Shown one piece after another: positions 46,750-54,217 of a stretch of 64,000 nucleotides of DNA; position 1 is the stretch's first letter; every line of letters begins with the position of its first letter. The stretch comes from Yoonia sp034652275 (lineage in GTDB: Bacteria > Pseudomonadota > Alphaproteobacteria > Rhodobacterales > Rhodobacteraceae): assembly GCF_034652275.1 (NCBI RefSeq), contig NZ_JAXIWG010000001.1, positions 124,001 through 188,000 of the forward strand, read 5' to 3'. The notes below the pieces were generated by a model, which saw only the letters and a list, made by a program, of their open reading frames with translations, was not told the origin of the DNA and searched no databases. A program made the translations under genes and the position numbers.

Positions 46750-49104
46750 ATGCTTTTCGGCTTAGATGGCATCGAGATCGGCATCATCATCCTTTTCCTG
46801 ACGCTGTTCGCGGGCATCCTGTCGGGCTTTCCTGTGGCTTTTGCGATCAGCGGTGCGGCGGTCATATCGTTCGCGATTATCGCCGCGCTCGACAGCTCGG
46901 GCCTGCTGATCCATGCCGCCGTTGACGTCAGGTCCGATGAATACCGCGCGCTGATCGCCGAAGGGGTCCGGCCTGACGCGATTTCCGTGTTCCGCTACCC
47001 CGATCTGCCCCGTTTTGAGGCGCCTTTGTTCCCGCAGGGCTGGGAAACCGCGCTCGACCGGAACATCGGCTTCATGGTCAACCGGATCAACGAAAAGGTG
47101 CTGGCGGGCAATTCCATCGAGATCCTGCTGGCCGTGCTGATGTTCGTCATGATGGGCATCGTGCTGGAACGCTCGCGCATTGCCGATGAACTGCTGACCA
47201 CGATGGCACGGGTGTTCGGCCCGCTGCCGGGGGGCCTTGCCGTGTCCATCGTGATCGTGGGCGCGTTTCTGGCGGCCTCAACGGGCATCGTTGGGGCGAC
47301 TGTCGTGACGATGGGTCTACTGGCGCTGCCGACCATGCTGAAAAACGGCTATTCGCCGCAACTGGCCACGGGGGTCATCGCGGCATCTGGTACTTTGGGG
47401 CAGATTATTCCGCCGTCCATCGTGATCGTGCTTTTGGGCACGCTGGCGGGTGATCTTTATGCCACGGCCCAAGAACAACGCGCCCAACTGGCTGGCTGCA
47501 ACGATGCGCTGACCTTCCTCGGAGAACCCGCCGTCGTGTCGGTGGGCGCGCTGTTTCAGGCGGCCTTGTTGCCCGGCATCATGCTGGCCGTGCTTTACGC
47601 GCTTTATTCGTTTGTCTTTGCTGTCCTGAACCCGACCAAGGCGCCTGCGGTGACATTCACCGAAGGCACCGGCACCAAAACTGGCAGCCGCAATGACAAG
47701 CTGACATGGCTGCTGGCCGTGCCGGTGGGGATCATCGGGCTGGCGGTCGGCCTGAACACGGTCGGTGTCGTCGGTAGCCAGTCGGTGCTGGTGGGCAGCT
47801 TCACCGACGCCGGACAATCGGCATCACTGCGCACCCGCGTCAGCCCTGCTTGCGCGGAAAGCATGATCGCCCTGCATGGCCAGGAAGCGTGGGACACTGC
47901 CGTTGCACAACAGGCCGAAATCGACGCCTCGGGCGGTGTGGTGCAAGCGCGCCAGCTATCCCCCGAAGAACGCGCCGAACGTGTGGCGCAGCGTGTGGCC
48001 GAGGCTCCGCCCATCGGCACCGGCATTGCTGTGGCGGCTGTCATCCTCGGGCTGGTGCTGGCACTGGCGCGGGGCGTTGCGCCGCTGGCCAATCACCGGC
48101 CCTTGATGATCGGGGCGGCGGGCATCGGGCTTTTGCTGCTGGTTGATGTGCTGCTGATCTCACCGCTGACCAGTCCCGGTGTCACGACACTGCTGATCGC
48201 GATCCCGCTGTATATCGCCTATCGCGGCTTGCGGGTCGCGGCGGGCTATCTGGCGCAGAACGATATCCTGCGGGTGATCTTTCCGCCGCTGGTGCTCATC
48301 GTGGCGGTGCTGGGGTCGATCCTTGGCGGGATCACCAACCCGACACCCGCCGCCGCCCTGGGCGCGGGCGGCGCGATCCTGCTGGCGGCCTATCGCAAAC
48401 GCAAGGATCAGGGCCTGTCAGGGCGCATCGTGCTGCTGACGGCGGGGGCGATCCTGTTGATGCTGATCGTGGGCTACAATTTCGACATGCGCATGGGCCG
48501 CGAGGTTGTCCCGCTCGAGGACCGGATCGCCTTCTTCGTGGCTTTCGGTGCCTTCCTTTATGCGATGTTCGGCCTGTTGTGGTCGTGCTGGGTGCTGCTG
48601 ACGGGGGGCGTGCTGTCGCCGGTCGTGCGCGAAACCGCCAAGGTCACGGCGATGGTTTTCGCCATCCTGATCGGGTCGCAGTTGCTGAACCTCGTGCTGA
48701 TCTCGTTCGGGGGTGAACATTACATCCAGCAATTCCTGCGGTCCTTCGACAACGAATGGCAGGTATTCCTGCTGGTGATGCTGGTGCTGTTCATCCTGGG
48801 CTTCGTGCTCGATTTCCTCGAGATCATCTACATCGTGATCCCGATTGTCGGGCCGGTCATCTATGGCGGCACGTTCGATCCGAAATGGGTGACGATCATG
48901 ATCGCGGTGAACCTGCAGACCTCGTTCCTGACGCCGCCTTTCGGGTTTGCGCTGTTCTACCTGCGCGGCGTGGCGCCCAAGTCGATCACCACGGGGCAGA
49001 TCTACAAAGGCGTGCTGCCCTTCATCGGCATCCAGATTGGCGCGCTTCTGATCCTTGCGTTCTTCCCGTGGGTGGTCACGATCCTGCCCAACCTCTTGGG
49101 CTGA
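46750..49104 (+). CDS. dctM: TRAP transporter large permease subunit (DctM family, 784 aa)
   Basis: The 784-residue transporter is nearly double the common DctM length of about 430. The DctM core is visible in pieces: GILSGFPVAFAISG, STGIVGATVVTMGLLALPTMLKNGY in part, GTLGQIIPPSIVIVLLG, and FILGFVLDFLEIIYIVIPIV with LQTSFLTPPFGFALFYLRG near the end. Hydrophilic inserts occur at about residues 55-115 and 360-420, and extra helices at about 420-600. It catalyses sodium-driven uptake of the DctP ligand. Confidence 0.92.
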   Translation: MLFGLDGIEIGIIILFLTLFAGILSGFPVAFAISGAAVISFAIIAALDSSGLLIHAAVDVRSDEYRALIAEGVRPDAISVFRYPDLPRFEAPLFPQGWETALDRNIGFMVNRINEKVLAGNSIEILLAVLMFVMMGIVLERSRIADELLTTMARVFGPLPGGLAVSIVIVGAFLAASTGIVGATVVTMGLLALPTMLKNGYSPQLATGVIAASGTLGQIIPPSIVIVLLGTLAGDLYATAQEQRAQLAGCNDALTFLGEPAVVSVGALFQAALLPGIMLAVLYALYSFVFAVLNPTKAPAVTFTEGTGTKTGSRNDKLTWLLAVPVGIIGLAVGLNTVGVVGSQSVLVGSFTDAGQSASLRTRVSPACAESMIALHGQEAWDTAVAQQAEIDASGGVVQARQLSPEERAERVAQRVAEAPPIGTGIAVAAVILGLVLALARGVAPLANHRPLMIGAAGIGLLLLVDVLLISPLTSPGVTTLLIAIPLYIAYRGLRVAAGYLAQNDILRVIFPPLVLIVAVLGSILGGITNPTPAAALGAGGAILLAAYRKRKDQGLSGRIVLLTAGAILLMLIVGYNFDMRMGREVVPLEDRIAFFVAFGAFLYAMFGLLWSCWVLLTGGVLSPVVRETAKVTAMVFAILIGSQLLNLVLISFGGEHYIQQFLRSFDNEWQVFLLVMLVLFILGFVLDFLEIIYIVIPIVGPVIYGGTFDPKWVTIMIAVNLQTSFLTPPFGFALFYLRGVAPKSITTGQIYKGVLPFIGIQIGALLILAFFPWVVTILPNLLG

Positions 49105-49107
49105 CAC

Positions 49108-49139
49108 AAAAAGGGCGGTGCCTGCGCACCGCCCCTTTT
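49108..49139. terminator. Bidirectional terminator between dctM and bpt
   Basis: GGGCGGTGC and GCACCGCCC form a nine-pair stem with a four-base loop, flanked by AAAAA and TTTT. It serves both convergent genes. Confidence 0.88.
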
Positions 49140-49143
49140 GCGT

Positions 49144-49950
49144 TCAACTGCGCCCGTCGGGCAGGGTGATCCGTGCTACCTGTTCGGCGATGGGTTCGGT
49201 CGACAGCGGATGCACCGCCGTATCGAAACTGTCGGGCGAGGTCAGGCGCGACCAGACACCGTCGCGGAACACCTCCAGCCCTGCGAATTTCGCCTTGTAG
49301 CCCATCTTGGGGCTGCCGGGGACCCAATAGCCCAGATAGACGTAGGGCAGTTCCAGTTCCTGTGCGATGCGGATGTGGTCGAGGATGATATAGGTTCCCA
49401 GCGATAACCGCTCCAGCGCGGGGTCAAAGAAGGAATAGACCATCGACAGCCCGTCATCGAGAATATCGGTCAGGCAGACCGCCCGCAGCACGCCCTCGTC
49501 GGTATACTCGATCAGCCGCGACCGGATCGGCGTTTCCTCGACCATGGCGGCGAATTCGAACATGTCCATATCGGCCATCCCGCCGCTGGCGTGGCGGCTG
49601 TCCAGATAGTCGCGGAAAAGGTCGTACTGTTCTTCGGTCGCCCAGGGCGATGTCGCGCGGCGGTGCAGGTGGCGGGCACGTGTGGCCACACGCCGCTGGC
49701 TGCGCGAGGGCGTGAAGGCCGCGACATTGATCCGCGCCGACATGCAGGCCGAACATTCCGCGCAAGACGGGCGGTAAAGCACGTTTTGCGACCGGCGAAA
49801 CCCTTGTTTCGACAGGGAATCGTTCAGCTTTGCCGCGTTATCCCCTTGCAGAGCTGTGAACAGCTTCCGCTCCATCCGGCCCGCAAGATACGGGCAGGGT
49901 TGCGGCGCCGTCACATAGAACTGCGGGGCGATGGGAAGAGTATGACGCAT
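49144..49950 (-). CDS. bpt: Aspartate/glutamate leucyltransferase (Bpt)
   Basis: The 268-residue enzyme adds Leu to N-terminal Asp or Glu, marking proteins for ClpAP via the N-end rule. The family pattern is clear: PCPYLAGRMERKLFT, YRPSCAECSACMSARINV and YVYLGYWVPGSPKMGYKAKF. Length is in the usual range (about 240-280). Confidence 0.94.
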   Translation of the reverse strand: MRHTLPIAPQFYVTAPQPCPYLAGRMERKLFTALQGDNAAKLNDSLSKQGFRRSQNVLYRPSCAECSACMSARINVAAFTPSRSQRRVATRARHLHRRATSPWATEEQYDLFRDYLDSRHASGGMADMDMFEFAAMVEETPIRSRLIEYTDEGVLRAVCLTDILDDGLSMVYSFFDPALERLSLGTYIILDHIRIAQELELPYVYLGYWVPGSPKMGYKAKFAGLEVFRDGVWSRLTSPDSFDTAVHPLSTEPIAEQVARITLPDGRS

Positions 49951-50043
49951 GAACGGACCCGTATGGTTTCGCGAAGCTTAACAACCCGCAACCCTTGCGC
50001 CAAGCCCTCTGTGACTGGCTGCGTTAATCCGCGCCGATACAGC

Positions 50044-50069
50044 AAAACGGCCCGCGCTGGCGGGCCGTT
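50044..50069 (-). terminator. Terminator after the DUF2852 gene
   Basis: AACGGCCCGC and its complement form a ten-pair stem with a four-base loop, followed on the minus strand by a short U-tract. It ends the DUF2852 transcript before bpt. Confidence 0.8.
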
Positions 50070-50087
50070 GCAAGCAGAAGGGCCGGT

Positions 50088-50513
50088 TCAGACCTGTGGT
50101 GCGTCAGGGGTCAGGTCGGTCTTGGCAGCGGCCTTGCTTTCGCGGTCGTTCATGAATGCGTCGAACTCTGCCTTGTCTTTGGCGTCGCGCAGACGCTTGA
50201 GGAAGGCTTCGAACTTGTGTTGTTCGTCTTCCAGACGGCGGATCGTTTCGTCGCGATAGGCGTCAAAGGCCGCATTGCCGCTCGATTTGGTCATCGGCAT
50301 GGACCAGTCGGATTTTTTGCACGAGGTCCGCGCAAACATGCCCTTGCCCCAAAGCATATAGGCCAGAATGGCAAGGCCGATAGGCCAAAAGACGATAAAG
50401 CCCAGCACCATCGCGGCGATCCAGGCACCTTTGCCGCGTGCATCAAGCCACGCCTCGGTACGGGCAAAAAAACCGGGGCGGGTGTCGTAATTCAGGGCCG
50501 TGTTCGTGGTCAT
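50088..50513 (-). CDS. DUF2852 family membrane protein
   Basis: The 141-residue protein has one hydrophobic hairpin region (IAAMVLGFIVFWPIGLAILAYML) and a long charged C-terminal helix (FDAYRDETIRRLEDEQHKFEAFLKRLRDAK in part), the DUF2852 layout. Two ATG codons follow AAGGAGAG; the second (50513) has better spacing. Function unknown. Upstream are two inverted repeats that may bind a regulator. Confidence 0.88.
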   Translation of the reverse strand: MTTNTALNYDTRPGFFARTEAWLDARGKGAWIAAMVLGFIVFWPIGLAILAYMLWGKGMFARTSCKKSDWSMPMTKSSGNAAFDAYRDETIRRLEDEQHKFEAFLKRLRDAKDKAEFDAFMNDRESKAAAKTDLTPDAPQV

Positions 50514-50540
50514 CATGCTCTCCTTCAAGGCAGCAGGGTT

Positions 50541-50561
50541 GATGTGAATGTGTTTCACATC
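50541..50561. promoter_or_regulatory. Inverted repeat 1 upstream of DUF2852 gene
   Basis: GATGTGAA and TTCACATC are perfect inverted arms around a five-base spacer, 28 bases before the gene start. The arrangement matches a second site at 50595-50621. Confidence 0.55.
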
Positions 50562-50594
50562 ACGGATATCGGAAGCACGCCCGCCTATTGCAAG

Positions 50595-50621
50595 AGGTGA
50601 TGTAAAGGTTTTTTACATTAC
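50595..50621. promoter_or_regulatory. Inverted repeat 2 upstream of DUF2852 gene
   Basis: GGTGATGTAAA and TTTACATTACC form 11-base arms with one mismatch and a five-base spacer, centred 57 bases from repeat 1. Shared half-site GATGT(G/A)AA suggests one dimeric regulator binding both. Confidence 0.55.
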
Positions 50622-50627
50622 CGCAAA

Positions 50628-51098
50628 TCAGGCAATGAAATCAGCGACCTGTGCGCCGGAAATCTGCAACAATTCCTGCGGGGCGATGGGGAAGATATGC
50701 CGAGGCGTGCCCGCGGCGGCCCAGATTTGCGCGAAATCCAAGAGGCGCGCATCGAAAAAGGCGCGCGGCGGCGACAGATTCCCGATCGGGGCGACGCCGC
50801 CGATGGCAAAGCCTGTCTGCGCGCGGATCAGGTCGGCATCGGCCTTGGCCAAAGGTTCGCCCGCGACATGGCTGGCCTTGTCTGCATCCACCTGATTGCC
50901 GCCCGCCGTGATGAAAAGGATCGCGCGGCCACTGTCCTGCCCTGCAAAGATTACCGATTTCGCGATCTGGTCGAGCGCACAGCCTGCCGCTTCGGCAGCC
51001 TGCTGTGCTGTGCGGGTCTGGTCGCCCATTTCCAGAGGGGTGATCCGCACCCCGTGATCTTCCAGCGCGCGGATGACGCGGGTCAGGCTTTTGCTCAT
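50628..51098 (-). CDS. YbaK/EbsC-family aminoacyl-tRNA deacylase
   Basis: The 156-residue protein resembles prolyl-tRNA editing domains that hydrolyse mischarged tRNA. IAKSVIFAG with the conserved Lys, LFITAGGNQVD and TGFAIGGVAPIG are family motifs. AAAAGGAGAG precedes ATG 51098; the much longer open frame to 53675 is antisense to glnE and not coding. It is divergent from glnE. Confidence 0.92.
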   Translation of the reverse strand: MSKSLTRVIRALEDHGVRITPLEMGDQTRTAQQAAEAAGCALDQIAKSVIFAGQDSGRAILFITAGGNQVDADKASHVAGEPLAKADADLIRAQTGFAIGGVAPIGNLSPPRAFFDARLLDFAQIWAAAGTPRHIFPIAPQELLQISGAQVADFIA

Positions 51099-51176
51099 GC
51101 GTGGCTCTCCTTTTGAGTGCAGATTAACGAGGCGTTGGCGATTGACCAGTCCCTTGCAACGACCCAATGTGCAGCC

Positions 51177-53936
51177 ATGAGCATCGCCCGTCGCATCACC
51201 CGCTGCCCCCGCCCGTATGACGCTGCCCTTGGCGCGGATATCCTGACCCAATTGCCGGGCTTTGCGCCCGAAATTGGCGATTTGCTGGCGGGGACCGCCG
51301 GATGCAGCCCCTATCTGGCGGGGCTGATGACGCGCGAACGCGACTGGCTGCCTGATGCAGTAGAAGATCCCGAAGGGGCCGTGGACAGCCTGTTGACCGA
51401 GCTGGACACAGTCACGCTCGACGCGTTGCCTGTCCATCTGCGGCAGATGAAACGGCGCATCGCGTTGGTCGCGGCACTGGCCGATCTGGGCGGTGTCTGG
51501 CCGCTGGAAACCGTGACCGGCACGCTGACGCGCTTTGCCGATGCCGCTGTTGCGGCCTGCATCACGCGGCTGGTCGCGGCCGAGGTTGCGCGCGGCAAAC
51601 TGCCCGCAGGCGCGCCGCAGGACGCCGCAGGCATGGTCGTGCTGGCTATGGGCAAGATGGGCGCGCATGAGCTCAACTATTCCTCCGACATCGACCTCAT
51701 TTGCCTGTTCGACGACAGCCGCTTCGCCCCTGAGGATGTGTACGAGGCGCGCACGGCCTTCATCCGTGTCACGCGCCGGATGACCGCGATCCTGTCCGAG
51801 GCAAAAGACGGCGGCTATGTGTTCCGCACCGACCTGCGGCTGCGCCCCGATGCCTCGGTTATGCCGGTGTGTTTGTCGATGGAAGCGGCTGAACGCTATT
51901 ACGAAAGCGTGGGGCGCACATGGGAACGCGCGGCCTATATCAAGGCGCGCGTCTGCGCGGGTGATGCAGCCGCCGGCGCACGGTTCCTGCAAACCCTGCG
52001 CCCCTTTGTCTGGCGCAAGCATCTGGATTTCGCGGCCATTCAAGACGCCCACGACATGCGCCTGAAAATCCGCGACCATAAGGGGCTGGGCGGGCCGGTC
52101 ACGCTCGAAGGGCATGACATGAAACTGGGGCGCGGCGGTATCCGCGAGATCGAGTTTTTCACCCAGACCCGTCAGCTGATCGCAGGCGGGCGCGATCCGG
52201 CGCTGCGCCTGCGCGGCACGGGTGAAGGGCTGCATGCGCTGGCGGGGGCGGGCTGGATCGGGGCGGATGTGGCCGACACGCTGCTTGATCACTACCGCCA
52301 CCACCGCGAGGTCGAACACCGCGTCCAGATGTTCGCCGATGCGCAGACCCATCACCTGCCGCAGGATCGGGCGGGCTTTGACCGGCTTGCCGCCTTCATG
52401 GGCCGCGATGTCGCGGAATTGCGCCAGGACCTGACCCGCCGTCTGGCCGAAGTGCATGACCTGACCGAAGGCTTCTTCGCCCCCGACGCCAAACCCAAAC
52501 CCCAGATCACATGGGGGCAGGATGTTGTGGCGCGCTGGCAAGGTTATCCCGCGCTGCGGTCGGCCCGCGCGACCGAGATTTTCGACCGCCTGATCCCCCA
52601 GATCATGGCCAGCCTGCAAGAGGCCGCGCGCCCTGACGAAGCGCTCGCGCAATTCGACGGCTTTCTGGCGGGCCTGCCTGCGGGGGTGCAGCTGTTTTCG
52701 CTGTTCGAGGCCAATCCGCAACTGACCCAGCTGATCGTCGATATCGCGGCGACGGCCCCCGCGCTGGCGCAATATCTGTCGCGCAATGCGGCCGTGCTCG
52801 ATGCGGTGATCGGGGGGGCGTTCTTTAATCCCTGGCCGGGGATGGCCGCGCTGCGCGACCAGTTGGGCGCGGTGCTTGCCACCCATCCCGATTACGAAAG
52901 CCAGCTGATCGCGGCGCGCACATGGGCGCGCGAATGGCATTTCCGGATCGGCGTGCATCACCTGCGCGGGCTGATCGACGCGGCCACAAGCGGTGCGCAA
53001 TATGCCGATCTGGCCGAGGCGGTGATCGCAGCACTCTGGCCTGTGATTGTTGCGGAGTTTGCGCGCAAACACGGGGCACCCCCGGGGCGGGGCGGGGCCG
53101 TTGTCGCGATGGGCTCGCTGGGGGCGGCGCGGCTGAACGCGGGGTCCGACCTTGACCTGATCGTCATCTATGACCCCGACGGCGTTGATACTTCGGACGG
53201 GCCGCGTCCCTTGCCAACGCGAGCCTATTTCGCGCGGCTGACGCAGGCGCTGATCACGGCGCTTGCCGCCAATATGTCCGCAGGGCGGCTTTATGAGGTG
53301 GACATGCGCCTGCGCCCCTCGGGGCGGCAGGGGCCGGTCGCCACATCCTTGGACGCCTTCATGGATTACCAGAATACCGAGGCCTGGACCTGGGAACATC
53401 TGGCGCTGACCCGCGCGCGCCCGATCACCGGCGACGCAGGGCTGTGCGATGCTATCGAGGCGTTTCGCCGCGATCTTTTGGTGCGCAAGGGGCAGGGGGC
53501 CAGTGTGGTCGCCGATGTGGCCGATATGCGCGCGCGGCTGGCCGAGGCCAAGGGGCAAGGCGATGACTGGGATGCCAAGACAGGGCCGGGGCGGTTGCAG
53601 GATATCGAGCTTTGCGCGCAGACCGCAGGCCTGCTCGCAGGCAGCCCCGCGCGGGATGTGGATGCGCAACTGCACGCGGGGGTTGCGGCAGGCTGGCTGG
53701 ACGATGCGGATGCGCGCGTCCTGTGCGATGCCGCGCGGCTGTTCTGGAAACTGCAGGCGGCGGTCAGGCTCTTGACAGGGGGGGTGCTTGACCCGGATGC
53801 TCTGGGCGAAGGGGCGCGCCGGATGATCCTGCGCGAAACCGAAACCCCGGGTCTGGACGCGCTATTGGCGCGGATGACGCAGTTGCACAAGGCCGCGGAT
53901 GAGGTCATCAGCCGCCGATTGGGAGAGACCGGATGA
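51177..53936 (+). CDS. glnE: Bifunctional glutamine synthetase adenylyltransferase/deadenylase
   Basis: The 919-residue enzyme controls glutamine synthetase by adding or removing AMP in response to PII. It has two nucleotidyltransferase domains: the first with MGKMGAHELNYSSDIDLI (deadenylase, about residues 160-180) and the second with MGSLGAARLNAGSDLDLI (adenylylase, about 645-665), both with the paired Asp metal ligands. ATG 51177 is the likely start; an upstream in-frame extension to 51117 has no support. A small gene follows with a four-base overlap. Confidence 0.96.
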   Translation: MSIARRITRCPRPYDAALGADILTQLPGFAPEIGDLLAGTAGCSPYLAGLMTRERDWLPDAVEDPEGAVDSLLTELDTVTLDALPVHLRQMKRRIALVAALADLGGVWPLETVTGTLTRFADAAVAACITRLVAAEVARGKLPAGAPQDAAGMVVLAMGKMGAHELNYSSDIDLICLFDDSRFAPEDVYEARTAFIRVTRRMTAILSEAKDGGYVFRTDLRLRPDASVMPVCLSMEAAERYYESVGRTWERAAYIKARVCAGDAAAGARFLQTLRPFVWRKHLDFAAIQDAHDMRLKIRDHKGLGGPVTLEGHDMKLGRGGIREIEFFTQTRQLIAGGRDPALRLRGTGEGLHALAGAGWIGADVADTLLDHYRHHREVEHRVQMFADAQTHHLPQDRAGFDRLAAFMGRDVAELRQDLTRRLAEVHDLTEGFFAPDAKPKPQITWGQDVVARWQGYPALRSARATEIFDRLIPQIMASLQEAARPDEALAQFDGFLAGLPAGVQLFSLFEANPQLTQLIVDIAATAPALAQYLSRNAAVLDAVIGGAFFNPWPGMAALRDQLGAVLATHPDYESQLIAARTWAREWHFRIGVHHLRGLIDAATSGAQYADLAEAVIAALWPVIVAEFARKHGAPPGRGGAVVAMGSLGAARLNAGSDLDLIVIYDPDGVDTSDGPRPLPTRAYFARLTQALITALAANMSAGRLYEVDMRLRPSGRQGPVATSLDAFMDYQNTEAWTWEHLALTRARPITGDAGLCDAIEAFRRDLLVRKGQGASVVADVADMRARLAEAKGQGDDWDAKTGPGRLQDIELCAQTAGLLAGSPARDVDAQLHAGVAAGWLDDADARVLCDAARLFWKLQAAVRLLTGGVLDPDALGEGARRMILRETETPGLDALLARMTQLHKAADEVISRRLGETG

Positions 53937-54208
53937 AGGGTGATCTGCATGACACCAAGGCCTTGATCCGTGAAGCCTACCGGATCGACGGCATCACCGA
54001 GGCCGAATGCCGCACGATCTTTCTGGATTGGGTGCTGGGGCTGCCGGATGGTCAGGATGTCGGTGCTGCGGTGCAGGCTGTTATGGCACGCCATCATGAC
54101 GCACCTGCGGGCCATCCGATGACGCGGGTCTTGCAGCAATCCTTGCAAGCCACGGCCGCGCCGCGGCGGCGCGGTGGTCGCGATGCGCGCTTGCGCGTAG
54201 CGGATTAA
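53933..54208 (+). CDS. Small conserved protein downstream of glnE
   Basis: The 91-residue soluble protein (MKGDLHDTKALIREAYRID) overlaps the glnE stop (ATGA) and ends in an Arg-rich tail. It contains ECRTIFLDWVLGLPDGQD. Its coupling to glnE suggests a linked role or simply shared expression. No known domain recognised. Confidence 0.8.
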   Translation: MKGDLHDTKALIREAYRIDGITEAECRTIFLDWVLGLPDGQDVGAAVQAVMARHHDAPAGHPMTRVLQQSLQATAAPRRRGGRDARLRVAD

Positions 54209-54217
54209 CCAGATCAT

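Noticed and set aside
50628..53675. Very long open frame (over 1000 codons) on the minus strand opposite glnE
   Set aside because: It is a GC-skew shadow of glnE. Only its last 156 codons (50628-51098) are real and encode the YbaK-like protein, which has its own ribosome site.
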